From positions 3,968,001 through 4,032,000 of the forward strand of contig NC_017964.1 in the NCBI RefSeq assembly GCF_000219915.2: DNA of 64,000 nt, read 5' to 3'. Below, one piece after another: positions 9,074 through 18,186 of this stretch. Position numbers and translations under genes: made by a program. The notes beneath the pieces were generated by a model that saw only the letters and a list, made by a program, of their open reading frames with translations, was not told where the DNA came from and did no database searches. Position 1 is the stretch's first letter. Each line of letters begins with the position of its first letter. The DNA is from Advenella kashmirensis WT001 (GTDB lineage: Bacteria > Pseudomonadota > Gammaproteobacteria > Burkholderiales > Burkholderiaceae_B).

Positions 9074-9490
9074 CTAATCTCGGGAGAATGGCTTACCGGA
9101 AAAATCTACGGTGACCAGATTGCCATCCATGGGTCCCATGCCAGGGGAGTTCACGGGCATGCCTGGCGCAGCGACGCCGGGGATGGCGCGCTTGGCGACC
9201 AACTTATCAACCACCGTTGCCGGCACATGCCCTTCCACGATCTGGCCGGTACCATCGACCACGGCAGTATGGCAGGACGCCAATGCAGCAGGCACCTTGA
9301 GTTTTTGCTTGATGGCGGACATATCTGCGGTCTTAATCGCGTTTACGGTATAGCCGGAATCGCGCATGTGTTGTACCCAGCCAGTACAACAGCCACAATT
9401 TGGATCGTGATACACAGTGACCGACTTTTCCGAAGCGTAGGCCCCGGAAGCTGCGGTTAAAAGCGCCATTGAAACTATGAACGTTTTCAT
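9074..9490 (-). CDS. DUF411 family metal-binding protein
   Basis: This protein of about 138 residues has a signal peptide (MKTFIVSMALLTAASGAYA) and the DUF411 signature VYHDPNCGCCTGWVQHM, whose CxCC cluster is thought to bind copper. The conserved LASCHTAVVDG and VEGHVPA blocks follow. The start at 9490 is used because AGGG lies 7 bases upstream. It sits between DUF305 and HMA genes on the same strand, a common grouping in proteobacterial copper-resistance loci. No efflux ATPase or oxidase is next to it in this window. Confidence 0.85.
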   Translation of the reverse strand: MKTFIVSMALLTAASGAYASEKSVTVYHDPNCGCCTGWVQHMRDSGYTVNAIKTADMSAIKQKLKVPAALASCHTAVVDGTGQIVEGHVPATVVDKLVAKRAIPGVAAPGMPVNSPGMGPMDGNLVTVDFSGKPFSRD

Positions 9491-9565
9491 TAAAAAACCC
9501 TGCAAAAGAGAATGAATGTTTGTCTGCCCATGCCCCGATAAGTTCCCATTTCAATATAAAGCGAG

Positions 9566-9592
9566 AAAACGCGCTTGCAACGCGCGTTTTTT
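9566..9592. terminator. Bidirectional intrinsic terminator
   Basis: AAAACGCGC, a 7-base loop and GCGCGTTTT form a 9-bp stem followed by further Ts on the plus strand, with TTTT also on the minus strand. It lies directly downstream of the minus-strand HMA gene, whose transcription it should end before the DUF411 gene. Confidence 0.7.
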
Positions 9593-9620
9593 CAACTGCG
9601 TGGTGCCGCCGGCAAACCGC

Positions 9621-9818
9621 CTATGCCAACGGTTTGGCTGGATAGCCGGCATTTTCCAATGCCGCAATAAGCGCTTGCTGGGTACTTGTAGACTGGATGT
9701 CTACGCGGTGTTCGCCCACATTGGCGATGACGGTGGCATCCGAATCAACGGACTGGACTGCCGCTGTTACCCGGCGAACGCATCCGCCGCAGGTCATGGT
9801 GTCGATTTGAAATTGCAT
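9621..9818 (-). CDS. Heavy-metal-associated (HMA) domain copper chaperone
   Basis: A 65-residue single-domain protein carries MQFQIDTMTCGGCVRRVTAA, with the HMA metal-binding motif MTCGGC, and ends LIAALENAGYPAKPLA. This is the usual size of a CopZ/CopP-type cytosolic chaperone that passes Cu(I) to a P-type ATPase. The start at 9818 removes an N-terminal stretch with no similarity to the domain. It groups with DUF411 and DUF305 genes. Its partner ATPase is not in the window. Confidence 0.88.
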   Translation of the reverse strand: MQFQIDTMTCGGCVRRVTAAVQSVDSDATVIANVGEHRVDIQSTSTQQALIAALENAGYPAKPLA

Positions 9819-9909
9819 ATGCGTAAATTCCCTTTGTGATTGGTCATGGTCAAAGGATAAACATTGCCACAATGGGAAGGTCAAGCACTATTTCAGTTGT
9901 CATGGTCTG

Positions 9910-9928
9910 TGGTCGGACAGTCCAACCA
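9910..9928. promoter_or_regulatory. Candidate operator palindrome upstream of CitE-like gene
   Basis: TGGTcGGACaGTCCaACCA is a 19-bp near-perfect dyad in the 200-bp gap between the copper genes and the CitE-like operon. A second small dyad, TATCTT-TTT-AAGATA, lies at 9944-9958. GntR/FCD-type repressors often bind TGGT-ACCA dyads, but no such regulator is adjacent. Confidence 0.4.
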
Positions 9929-10021
9929 AAAAGACATAATTTATATCTTTTTAAGATAAAAATACAGGCGTTTTTTCTATCTTTCTTCACTTATTATCTG
10001 CGGATACAGAAGGAGGAGAAG

Positions 10022-10857
10022 ATGAAAAGCAAATTATTCGTGCCGGCATCACGACCGGAATTGTTCGAAAAAGCCTTAACAGCCAGGCCGATGGCATCTC
10101 CTTTGACCTGGAAGACGCCGTACTGGAACCGCACAAGGACCAGGCCCGGCAACAGTTGAACGATTTTTTGCAAGCACTGCAACCAGGGTCACAGAAAAAG
10201 ACCATCATCGTGCGCATCAACGACATGGGTACTGCCTGGTTCGACGAAGACCTGCTGGCATGCATGATTGATACGGTGGATATGATCAATATCCCGAAAA
10301 TCGAGTCGTCTGAACAGATGCAGGATTTTTTCCTGGCTTTCGACAAAGCCGCCAGTGCCCTGGACAAACCACCGGCAATCCTGGTCAACATTGAAACTGC
10401 CCTGGCCCTGGTTAACGCTGCAGACATTGCTGCGACAGACAAGCGCATTGCCGGCCTGCAGCTGGGCCTTGGCGATTTATTTGAGCCGTTGGGCATCCAT
10501 CGCTACGAACCGGCCACGGTCCATCATGTCATGGTGCAATTGCGATTAGCGGCGGGCAGCGCAGGCGTGTACGCCTATGACAGCGCCTATGCCAATATCG
10601 GCAACAGCGAAGGCTACCGACAGGAAGCGCTGCTGGCCAAAGCTGTCGGATTCCTGGGAAAAACCTGTATTCACCCGTCCCAGATTGCTATTGCAAATGA
10701 AGTATTTACGCCAACCCGGGAAGAAGTTGACTGGGCGCGAAAAATCGTCGAGTCCGCAGGCCAGGCCAGCCATGGCGCCTATGTTCTTGACGGCCAGATG
10801 ATCGATGTTCCATTTATCAACAAAGCAAAAATGATTCTGCGCCAGATCGGCGAATAA
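10022..10857 (+). CDS. HpcH/HpaI aldolase / citrate lyase beta-like protein (one frame break)
   Basis: The start MKSKLFVPASRPELFEKAL is typical of CitE-like CoA-ester lyases. One base is missing near 10078-10079; after repair it reads NSQADGISFDLEDAVLEPHK, then IIVRINDMGTAWFDEDL. The Mg/substrate segment IPKIESSEQMQDF and the VNIETALALVNAADI Glu follow, then LQLGLGDLF and GFLGKTCIHPSQI. About 278 residues. Family members cleave or hydrolyse acyl-CoA thioesters such as citryl-, malyl- or citramalyl-CoA. It leads an operon with a Bug receptor, CoA-transferase and cyclase, consistent with activating an organic acid to its CoA ester and cleaving it; the acid is unknown. Confidence 0.85.
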
Positions 10858-10880
10858 TCGACAATCCCCAGGAGACAAAA

Positions 10881-11888
10881 GTGAGAAAAAAAACCTTGAA
10901 TCATAGGCATATTATGAGTGCTGCCGGCGCCGCATTGCTCGGCGCCTTGATCGCACTGCCGACGGCCGCCGTTGCGGCCGGCCCGGACAGCTTTCCGGGC
11001 GATCGGCCCATCACACTTGTCGTGCCTTACCCACCCGGCGGCTCCAATGATACGTTCGCCCGTGCCGTGGGCATGAAGCTGGGCACACTGCTTAAGACGA
11101 CGGTTGTGATTGAAAACAAAGGCGGCGCCGGCGGCTCTATCGGCACCATGCAGGTGGCGCGCGCCAAGCCGGACGGCTATACGCTGGCGGCCGTATCCTC
11201 CAGCTTTACAACCAATGCTGCAATCCAGCCTTCACTGCCTTTTGATCCCATTGGCGATCTGCGCGGCGTGGGCCTGATGGCCGAAGGCCCCTTCATTCTT
11301 GCCGTACGCAAAACACTCGGGTTCACCAAGGTCAGCGAGCTGCTTGACTACGCCAGGGCCAATCCCGGCAAACTCAATTATTCTTCATCCGGGCCGGGCA
11401 GCAGCAACCAGTTTGCCACCGAAATGATGAACTCGCTGGCCAAAATACAGATGACACATGTGCCATTCAAAGGGATGGGCCCGGCCACCAATGCCTTGAT
11501 AGGCGATCAGGTGGATGTATTGATCGCCAGCGGCCCGTCGCTTTTACCCGCCGTTGGCACCGGCAAGGCCACTGCTCTGGGAGTAACCAGCAGCCAGAAA
11601 AGCCCGGTAGCGCCTGATCTGCCGACTATCGCAGCCGATGTCCCCAATTACAACTTCAAGATCTGGTGGGGCATTCTGGCGCCCAAAGGCACGCCCGATG
11701 CCATTGTCGCAAAACTGAATGACGCACTTAAACAGGTAACGTCCGACGAGGAGCTGAAAAAATTCTTCCTCAAGGAAGGTGCCGAAGCCACCTATATGAC
11801 GCCCGCCGATTTTGACAAGGAAATCAGCGACAACATCGCTCTTTGGAAAAAAGTCGCCAGGGACAGCGATATTCACGTACAGAAATAA
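10881..11888 (+). CDS. Bug/TctC-family periplasmic receptor
   Basis: The 335-residue tripartite-tricarboxylate receptor starts at GTG 10881, after AGGAGACAAAA. A signal peptide (LLGALIALPTAAVAAG) precedes ITLVVPYPPGGSNDTFARAV, with the Bug carboxylate-binding PPGGSND loop. VVIENKGGAGGSIGTMQVA, YSSSGPGSSNQFATEMM and the APKGTPDAIVAKLNDAL segment follow. Such proteins bind small carboxylates. No TctA/TctB membrane genes are nearby. It likely supplies the substrate handled by the surrounding CoA-transferase and lyase. Confidence 0.92.
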   Translation: MRKKTLNHRHIMSAAGAALLGALIALPTAAVAAGPDSFPGDRPITLVVPYPPGGSNDTFARAVGMKLGTLLKTTVVIENKGGAGGSIGTMQVARAKPDGYTLAAVSSSFTTNAAIQPSLPFDPIGDLRGVGLMAEGPFILAVRKTLGFTKVSELLDYARANPGKLNYSSSGPGSSNQFATEMMNSLAKIQMTHVPFKGMGPATNALIGDQVDVLIASGPSLLPAVGTGKATALGVTSSQKSPVAPDLPTIAADVPNYNFKIWWGILAPKGTPDAIVAKLNDALKQVTSDEELKKFFLKEGAEATYMTPADFDKEISDNIALWKKVARDSDIHVQK

Positions 11889-11903
11889 ACACGGATCAGC
11901 CTT

Positions 11904-13099
11904 ATGACATCAACAACTTCAGGAAACAATGCATTGCCCCTGGCCGGCATCCAGGTGCTGGATCTGAGCGCCTATATCGCCGGGCCTTACGGTTGCGCGC
12001 TGCTGTCCGACCTGGGCGCGCAGGTGATTAAAATTGAGCCACCCGAAGGTGATAATCTGCGCAAATATCCATCCACGCTGCAAGCCGAGAGCCGGGCATT
12101 TATCGGCGTAAACAGGGCAAGCGCGGGATCAGCCTGGATTTGAAAAGCGCCGAAGGCTATGAAATATTCCTGAAACTGTTGAGTGGGGCTGATGTGCTGG
12201 TGCATAATTTTCGCCCCACGGTGCCGCCGCGGCTGAAGATCGATTTTCCGACCTTATCACAACTGAATCCAAAGCTGGTCTACTGCGCCATGACCGGTTA
12301 TGGCTCGAGCGGTCCCATGGCCAACAATGCCGGATATGATCAGGTGCTGCAGGCCATGTCGGGTATTTGCGACTCGCAAGGCATGGGCAAGGCTGAGCCG
12401 GAAATTGTGTATGGCTCTGTTGTTGATTTCTACGCCAGTGCGATGATCGCCAATAGCGTTAATGCGGCGCTGTTCAAGCGGGAACGCACCGGCCAGGGTT
12501 CCTATGTGGAAGTCTCGCTACTGGCCAGCGCGCTGACCATGCAGTCTACGCGCCTGGTGTGGGCAGAAGGCGAGCCCAGGAACATTGAACGGGATATGCG
12601 CTCGGGCGGCATTACCGGCATTCATCCCACCAAGGACGGGTTTATTTACCTGTCGGCCAATACGCCGCACTTCTGGGAAGCGCTGTGCACCCTGCTGGGG
12701 CTGGCCTCACTGGCCACCGACGAACGCTACAACACAGTGCGCAAACGCGCCGAGAACGCCAGCGTTATCGTGCCCATTATCCGCCAGGCCTTACAGCAAC
12801 GCAGCGCCGCAGAATGGGAAGCGCATTTTGGCACCCGGGTGCCCTGCGCCATGGTTCGGCCGGTGCACGACATGTTCGAACACCCACAAGTGCAGGCCGA
12901 AGGCATGGTACGCGAATTTTCACACAGCAAAATCGGCAAATACAAGAGTATTACCGGCCTGATAAAAATGGACCACGCGGCCTGCGCCACGGATCGTGCG
13001 GCGCCCGACTTCGGAGAGCATACGAGCGAGCTGCTCACCGAATATGGATATTCCGAGCAGCAAATCGATCTATTCAGACAGCGCGGCATCGTGCGTTAA
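11904..13099 (+). CDS. CaiB/BaiF family (class III) CoA-transferase (one frame break)
   Basis: The protein opens LPLAGIQVLDLSAYIAGPYG, then LLSDLGAQVIKIEPPEGDNL, the class III CoA-transferase N-terminus. Near 12115-12117 one G is missing; after repair VNRGKRGISLDLKSAEGYE joins the halves. The rest is intact (VLVHNFRPTVPPRLKIDF, then YCAMTGYGSSGPMANNAGYD and the small domain). Repaired length is about 398 residues, normal for the family. It transfers CoA between an acyl-CoA donor and a free acid, so with the CitE-like lyase it could form the ester to be cleaved. Confidence 0.87.
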
Positions 13100-13110
13100 C
13101 AGGCAATCTC

Positions 13111-14127
13111 ATGACTACAACCACTCACTGGAAACAGCGCCCGCCTGGAGCAAACTGGGGAGACTTCGGCCCCGACGATCAACTGGGCCGCTTGAACTGG
13201 ATTGACGCCCAGGCGCGCGTGCGAGCCGCCCGCGAGATACAGACGGGACTCAGCTTTGCCCTGAGCCTGCCGCTGGATGTTCCCAGACAGCCGGTTCTGA
13301 ATCCACGCCGCGCCGGCCCTGTGATACGCCCGTCAATGAAAAATGGCGTGCCCATTTTCAACTTTCCATTGGGCAACGATACGCCCGGCGCCACCGATGT
13401 GGTAAGCGACGATGTGGTGACCATGTCACCGCAGTATTCAACACAATGGGATGCACTCGGGCATGTCTGCTCCTGTTTTGACGCACAGGGATCGGGGACG
13501 GCAGCGCCGGTTGGCTACAACGGCTTTCGTGTCGTTGGGCATCAACATGCGGCCAGTGACCATTTCAATGGCGCTGCCGCGCTGTCCATTGATCCCATGG
13601 CGCAGCACGGGATTCAGGGACGCGGCGTACTGATCGATTTGCGCCATCACTTTGGCGACGAAGCCCGGTTGGTCAGTTTTGCCGATATCGAAGCGGTCAT
13701 CAAGGCCGACCGTATTGTCCTGAACAAAGGCGACATCGTATGCTTTCATACTGGCCTGGCCGATATTGCGCTGAACCTGAGTGCCCAGGACGACCATGAG
13801 ATACTGAAAAACAGTTGCTGCGCGCTGGACGGCAACGATCCGAAATTGCTGGAGTGGATCACACAATCACAAGTGTCTGCACTTGCCGCCGATAACCATG
13901 CGGTGGAAAAGCGCAACTACACGCTGAAAAAAGACCAGGGACCGCTGCTACCGCTGCATGAGCATTGCCTGGTCAAACTGGGCATGCCTTTGGGCGAGCT
14001 GTGGCATCTATCGATTCTGGCCAAATGGTTGCGGGAGCACGAGCGCCATGCTTTCTTTCTGACTGCACCGCCCATATACTTACGCGGCATGGTCGGGGCA
14101 CCGGTCAACCCCGTAGCAACCGTATAG
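13111..14127 (+). CDS. Cyclase-family (PF04199-type) metal-dependent hydrolase
   Basis: This 338-residue protein has GANWGDFGPDDQLGRLNWI near the start and YSTQWDALGHVCSCFD, matching the metal-site segment of the putative cyclase/kynurenine formamidase family (usually HxGTHxDxPxH; here QWDALGHV). GRGVLIDLRHHFG and VLNKGDIVCFHTG follow. The start at 13111 is used because the residues encoded upstream are a shadow of the CoA-transferase gene. Long members of this family occur in aromatic and heterocycle degradation, opening lactam or ester bonds. The gene begins 11 bases after the CoA-transferase stop, so it is in the same operon. The substrate is unknown. Confidence 0.82.
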   Translation: MTTTTHWKQRPPGANWGDFGPDDQLGRLNWIDAQARVRAAREIQTGLSFALSLPLDVPRQPVLNPRRAGPVIRPSMKNGVPIFNFPLGNDTPGATDVVSDDVVTMSPQYSTQWDALGHVCSCFDAQGSGTAAPVGYNGFRVVGHQHAASDHFNGAAALSIDPMAQHGIQGRGVLIDLRHHFGDEARLVSFADIEAVIKADRIVLNKGDIVCFHTGLADIALNLSAQDDHEILKNSCCALDGNDPKLLEWITQSQVSALAADNHAVEKRNYTLKKDQGPLLPLHEHCLVKLGMPLGELWHLSILAKWLREHERHAFFLTAPPIYLRGMVGAPVNPVATV

Positions 14128-14190
14128 TCAAGTGCAGTCCCAGCATGACAACAACACAGTTACATAATCATAATTATCACGGAGGACATA

Positions 14191-15162
14191 ATGCATATGT
14201 CATTGAATAAAACCCTTATCGTTTTTGCCATGAGCTGTGGCGTGCTGACCAGCGGCTCAGCCTGGTCTGCAGACTATCCCAACAAGGCCATCCGCATGAT
14301 CGTGCCCTACTCTGCCGGCGGCGGTGCCGACAATGCTGCACGCATTATTGCCAAAACCCTGGGCGACACCTTGAAGCAACCCATTGTGATAGAGAACAAG
14401 CCGGGCGCCAGTGGCTCTATCGGCGCGACCCAAGTGGCGCGCGCGCCTGCCGATGGCTACACCCTGCTGTATGATGCATCCTCTTTTTCCATCAATCCGG
14501 TATTGCGCAAACTGCCGTATGACCCGCTGAAGGATTTTATTGCCGTCTCCAAGGTCGTGAGCTCGCCCTATCTGATGGTCGTGCCCACTAACTCTGCCTA
14601 TGACAGCGTCAAATCCTATGTTGATGCCGCCAAGGCCTCGCCCGGTAAACTGACGTTTGCCTCCTACGGCATTGGCAGCCCGGTCCACATTGTGGGCGAG
14701 TTGCTCAAGCAGGAAACCGGCATTGATATCGTGCACGTGCCCTACAAGGGCGGCGCGCCTGCCCTGGTCGATGTCATGGGTGGCGTCGTGGATACCTATT
14801 TTGCCAATGCAGCCTCGGCCATGTCATACATCCGTGGCGAGAAACTCAAAGCGCTGGCAACCACGGCAGCTAAACGAAGCAGCGATCTGCCTGATGTGGC
14901 GACCATGACAGAACAAGGCGTAAAAATGGATGTGAGCGAGTGGAATGGCATTTTCGCACCGGCCGGCACGCCCGAGCCGGTCATCAGCAAACTGTCCGAA
15001 GCCATCGGCACGGCGCTCAAAGACCCTGCAACCATCAGGCAATTGAACAATCTGGGCATGCAGGTAGAAGGCAGTTCACCCGAGGCATTCAAGTCGTTTA
15101 TTGCAAACGAATTGACACGCTGGGACGCCGTGGCCAAAAAGAACAACATCAGGCTCGATTAA
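14191..15162 (+). CDS. Bug/TctC-family periplasmic receptor
   Basis: This 323-residue receptor has the signal peptide VFAMSCGVLTSGSAWSA and then AIRMIVPYSAGGGADNAARI. The usual PPGG loop is SAGGGAD here. VVIENKPGASGSIGATQVAR, FASYGIGSPVHIVGELL and the FAPAGTPEPVISKLSEAI tail follow. The start lies 7 bases after GGAGG. It closes the operon that begins with the CitE-like gene, which therefore encodes two different Bug receptors and may take up two related acids. Confidence 0.92.
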   Translation: MHMSLNKTLIVFAMSCGVLTSGSAWSADYPNKAIRMIVPYSAGGGADNAARIIAKTLGDTLKQPIVIENKPGASGSIGATQVARAPADGYTLLYDASSFSINPVLRKLPYDPLKDFIAVSKVVSSPYLMVVPTNSAYDSVKSYVDAAKASPGKLTFASYGIGSPVHIVGELLKQETGIDIVHVPYKGGAPALVDVMGGVVDTYFANAASAMSYIRGEKLKALATTAAKRSSDLPDVATMTEQGVKMDVSEWNGIFAPAGTPEPVISKLSEAIGTALKDPATIRQLNNLGMQVEGSSPEAFKSFIANELTRWDAVAKKNNIRLD

Positions 15163-15223
15163 AGTTCGTTATGCGGCTGGCTGCGTCACGCCATTGGGCG
15201 CTTCCATGAGGATAGCAAAAACA

Positions 15224-15253
15224 CTGCCGGGATGATTCCGGCAGCGCTGCTTT
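15224..15253. terminator. Bidirectional terminator between convergent Bug genes
   Basis: CTGCCGG-GATGATT-CCGGCAG is a perfect 7-bp stem. It is followed on the plus strand by CGCTGCTTTT and flanked on the minus strand by GTTTTTGC. It lies between two convergent genes and can terminate both. Confidence 0.75.
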
Positions 15254-15317
15254 TACCTTGCGGTAATACCTGCTGCGACATTGCACTCCATTGAACATCC
15301 CGCCAAGCATCACCCAG

Positions 15318-16310
15318 TCAATTAATTTTGATATTCGCCTCTTTTGCCAACGTTTTCCAGGCAGGGATTTCCTTTTTCACCACCGCTTCCAGCGCTTGTG
15401 GCGTTCCACCCACCGCGACCGCGCTGGGCCAGGAAAGCCTGCTGTATGGTTTTATTGCCGGCGGCGTCTGCCAGCACTTTCTGAATTTTGTCGATGATTG
15501 GTCGCGGCGTGCCAGCCGGCGCGAACATGGCATACCAGGAATCCACATTGAAACCGTCAATGGTTTCGGCATCGATGGCACATCCGGCACCACTGGCGTG
15601 CGCTCTTTCGTGGAGACGGCAAGCGCCTTGAGCTTGCCATTGCGAATATATTGGGTCACTGCCGGCAGTGATACCCATAGCAACGGTATCTGCCCGCCCA
15701 GCACGTCCACTGTTGCCGGACCACCACCGCGATACGGCGCATGGGTCAATTGAACCTGCCCCAGTTTTTTGAATAATTCGCCTGCAATATGACTAGGCGA
15801 ACCAACCCCTGCGGAACCGTAGATTACCGGCTTGTCTGCAGCCTTGGCGTAGGCGATAAGCTCGGCAACCGTTGACGGTTTGAAAGAAGGGTGTGCCACC
15901 AGCACCTGAGGTGCGGAGGCCACCATGGACACAGGATCCAGGTCCTTCTCTGTGTCAAAGGGCAATTGCGCATAAATGGCAGGATTGATCGTATGCGACG
16001 ATAGCGTCAACAACAGCGTATAGCCATCGGGCGCCGCTTTGGCTACCTGTGCAGTACCGATAGTGCCGCCGGCGCCCCCCTTGTTTTCGATCACAACACT
16101 TTGCCCCAGCCCCTGGGTCAGCGGCTCCTGGAGAATGCGAGCCGCCACGTCGACACTGCCGCCGGCGGGGTAGGACACAATCAGCCGAATCGGTTTATTG
16201 GGGTAGTCCGGGTCCGCAGTAGCAGCAATGGCCGCCGACGTGCCGCTCAATGCGCAAAACGCACACATGGCGTTAAGCCACTGCGCAGTCAATTTTCTCA
16301 ATAGTGTCAT
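15318..16310 (-). CDS. Bug/TctC-family periplasmic receptor (two compensating frame breaks)
   Basis: The frame from 16310 to the stop is open. However, residues after VVPDVPSM are out of register until AVAVGGTPQALEAVVKKEIP. The adjacent frame supplies the missing Bug segment AETIDGFNVDSWYAMFAPAG, then TPRPIIDKIQKVLADAAG. One base is missing near 15570 and a net two near 15420-15424. The N-terminal part is standard: IRLIVSYPAGGSVDVAARIL and VVIENKGGAGGTIGTAQVAK. The intact start is ATG 16310, after GAGAG. About 330 residues when repaired. Confidence 0.85.
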   Translation of the reverse strand: MTLLRKLTAQWLNAMCAFCALSGTSAAIAATADPDYPNKPIRLIVSYPAGGSVDVAARILQEPLTQGLGQSVVIENKGGAGGTIGTAQVAKAAPDGYTLLLTLSSHTINPAIYAQLPFDTEKDLDPVSMVASAPQVLVAHPSFKPSTVAELIAYAKAADKPVIYGSAGVGSPSHIAGELFKKLGQVQLTHAPYRGGGPATVDVLGGQIPLLWVSLPAVTQYIRNGKLKALAVSTKERTPVVPDVPSMPKPLTVSMWIPGMPCSRRLARRDQSSTKFRKCWQTPPAIKPYSRLSWPSAVAVGGTPQALEAVVKKEIPAWKTLAKEANIKIN

Positions 16311-16482
16311 GGCAGTTTCTCTCAATTAGAATATGGTTTATACAGACAAACAGTGATTTAATAAAATAGCTTTTAGCTCTATTCTTATTGCTGCTGATTT
16401 TCGTGCACTGCTTTTCGCTCATTGGTTTTGGAATTCATATACCGCTTTGTACTGCCTTATGCATGCAGACGGTTTTTTATAC

Positions 16483-18150
16483 TTATGTAGCAACGTCTGC
16501 AGTTACTACCACGCCAGCGGCCACTGTCGCATGCTGCCGGCACAGCTTGCTCGCAAGGCGTGCCGCCTGCTCATTGGCCAGCCGGGCATTCACATCCATG
16601 GACACCGTCCAGAAATAGGTGCCGCAAGCCAGGCTACCCAGCACCGTCATGTCATGTGCAATAGTGCCATTCGCGCTGATCAGGCATCCCGTGTCAAAAT
16701 CGAGCTCAAAGCCGCCATACTCGCTGGCGCGCGCCTGGCCCGATTGCAGCAATTGCATGATCAGCGGATCCGACGACTGGCGTACATCCTGGGAAAATCC
16801 CGTTGCGTTGATCACGACATCACATGCGTGCTGTTGCAATGCGCCTGCGACATCACGATGATGCAACAGGAAACCGTGTCCATTCGCACGCGGTTCACAC
16901 ATCTGAAAACCACCATGAATATGCAACTGCCCTTTCTCGATCAGACTTTGCAATTGACGGGCATTTTGCACCGGAAACATGGCACGACGCGACATCCACT
17001 GCGAGCGCCAGCGCGATTGAAACTGCCGTCTGGCCGGCTGGTCCAGATAAAACCACAGTAAATCGATCACCTCATTAGCTGCCGCCAGCACCGCCTGCCA
17101 CGGGCGTGGTCCGCTGCACGCAGCCTCCAGATCATGATTGAGCAAACTCACCGCATCTGAACCGCCGCCGGCAATATCACGAATGTCAAAGCCGGGGTCA
17201 ACCGCCAGAATCTGCTTATGCAATTGCCCGACCACATCCTCCAGGCCCAGTCGTCCTCCGTTGGCAAGCGCCAATGCGTGCACGTCTGCCCGTGATAGTC
17301 GGTATGGCATAACGGTAGGGTGCACACTGCGTACCGCCGGCAACACGCCCTGCCGGGAAAAGCAATGAATCTGCCCTTCATGCCCGTGCGCCTTCAATGC
17401 AACAACGGCATCAATGGCGCTCAGATTGGTTCCCAGGATCGCCACGGTAGCGTTGGCGGCAACGGCTTGTGACAAGGCGCTGACCGGATAGGGACTATTC
17501 AAGAACCCTGCACACGGCACCAGCGCTTCGAACTTGTCGGACGCCAGGTTGCCATTACACAAGACCAGGTGATCAACAATATGGTTTGTACCGGCATGGT
17601 CTGTTAGTTGAATCGGCGTCTGTACCTTGGGCCACTGACCTTGTCCGTGACCGTCCTGACCTTGCTGTTGTCCTTGCTGTTGTCCTTGCTCCTGGCCAGC
17701 CGCATGGCGGGCGATCGCTACAACAGCGCTGCGCACCACCTGCACCTGCACACCAAGCGCTGCGGCCTGCGCAACGAGGCGATCGAAATGCTCATGAACA
17801 TATCGGCCAAACAGCGGACGAGGATAAAATGCCGCGGGATCAATATCGCGAATGCCATACGATTGCAAAAACGCCTCGGGCTGCGCCGCCAGCCACTGTA
17901 CAAAGTGAGCGCGGTGCTTGTCATACAGCGACATATTGCCCGCCGGCACATTGAGCAGATTGGTATTCAGATCATGCTGGTAGGCGGTGCCATGGCCGAT
18001 TTTTTCGGCTGGCTCAAACAGCGTAATGTGACAGCCAGGCACATTGCCTGCCCTATTTGCGCCACTTTCCAGATGCGCGATAAACTGCGCCAAAAATGAA
18101 ATGCCGACCGACCCGCCGCCAACGATGCCTAAGCGGCACATTGCATCCAT
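16483..18150 (-). CDS. FAD/NAD(P)-binding protein
   Basis: This 555-residue protein opens with the dinucleotide-binding fold CRLGIVGGGSVGISFLAQ (GxGxxG at about 10-16). TLFEPAEKIGHGTAYQ, LLNVPAGNMSLY and YPRPLFGRYVHEHFDRLV follow, as in the FAD/NAD(P)-binding family of PF13454 type. A second nucleotide-binding segment is VAILGTNLSAIDAVVALK. A Gln/Gly-rich low-complexity linker interrupts it around residue 170. The reaction is unknown; relatives include oxidoreductases and hydroxylases. It lies between two Bug genes on the same strand, divergent from the IclR operon, and could oxidise the imported acid. The start ATG at 18150 follows CGGAGTAATACC. Confidence 0.75.
   Translation of the reverse strand: MDAMCRLGIVGGGSVGISFLAQFIAHLESGANRAGNVPGCHITLFEPAEKIGHGTAYQHDLNTNLLNVPAGNMSLYDKHRAHFVQWLAAQPEAFLQSYGIRDIDPAAFYPRPLFGRYVHEHFDRLVAQAAALGVQVQVVRSAVVAIARHAAGQEQGQQQGQQQGQDGHGQGQWPKVQTPIQLTDHAGTNHIVDHLVLCNGNLASDKFEALVPCAGFLNSPYPVSALSQAVAANATVAILGTNLSAIDAVVALKAHGHEGQIHCFSRQGVLPAVRSVHPTVMPYRLSRADVHALALANGGRLGLEDVVGQLHKQILAVDPGFDIRDIAGGGSDAVSLLNHDLEAACSGPRPWQAVLAAANEVIDLLWFYLDQPARRQFQSRWRSQWMSRRAMFPVQNARQLQSLIEKGQLHIHGGFQMCEPRANGHGFLLHHRDVAGALQQHACDVVINATGFSQDVRQSSDPLIMQLLQSGQARASEYGGFELDFDTGCLISANGTIAHDMTVLGSLACGTYFWTVSMDVNARLANEQAARLASKLCRQHATVAAGVVVTADVAT
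17660..17690. repeat. 12-bp tandem repeat in coding sequence
   Basis: Two perfect copies and one partial copy of CCTTGCTGTTGT encode the repeated Gln-Gln-Gly-Gln linker of the minus-strand FAD/NAD(P)-binding protein. The unit is a multiple of three, so copy-number change would keep the frame. Confidence 0.85.
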
Positions 18151-18160
18151 GGTATTACTC

Positions 18161-18186
18161 CGATGTCATTCAACGATGTCATTCAA
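18161..18186. repeat. 13-bp perfect direct repeat at a gene junction
   Basis: CGATGTCATTCAA occurs twice in tandem across the stop codon of the minus-strand Bug gene (stop at 18179-18181), just before the FAD/NAD(P)-binding gene. It looks like a slippage duplication; no function is evident. Confidence 0.8.

Noticed and set aside
12685..13110. Upstream extension of the cyclase-family gene
   Set aside because: It is a shadow of the CoA-transferase gene; the ATG at 13111 matches the start of the domain.
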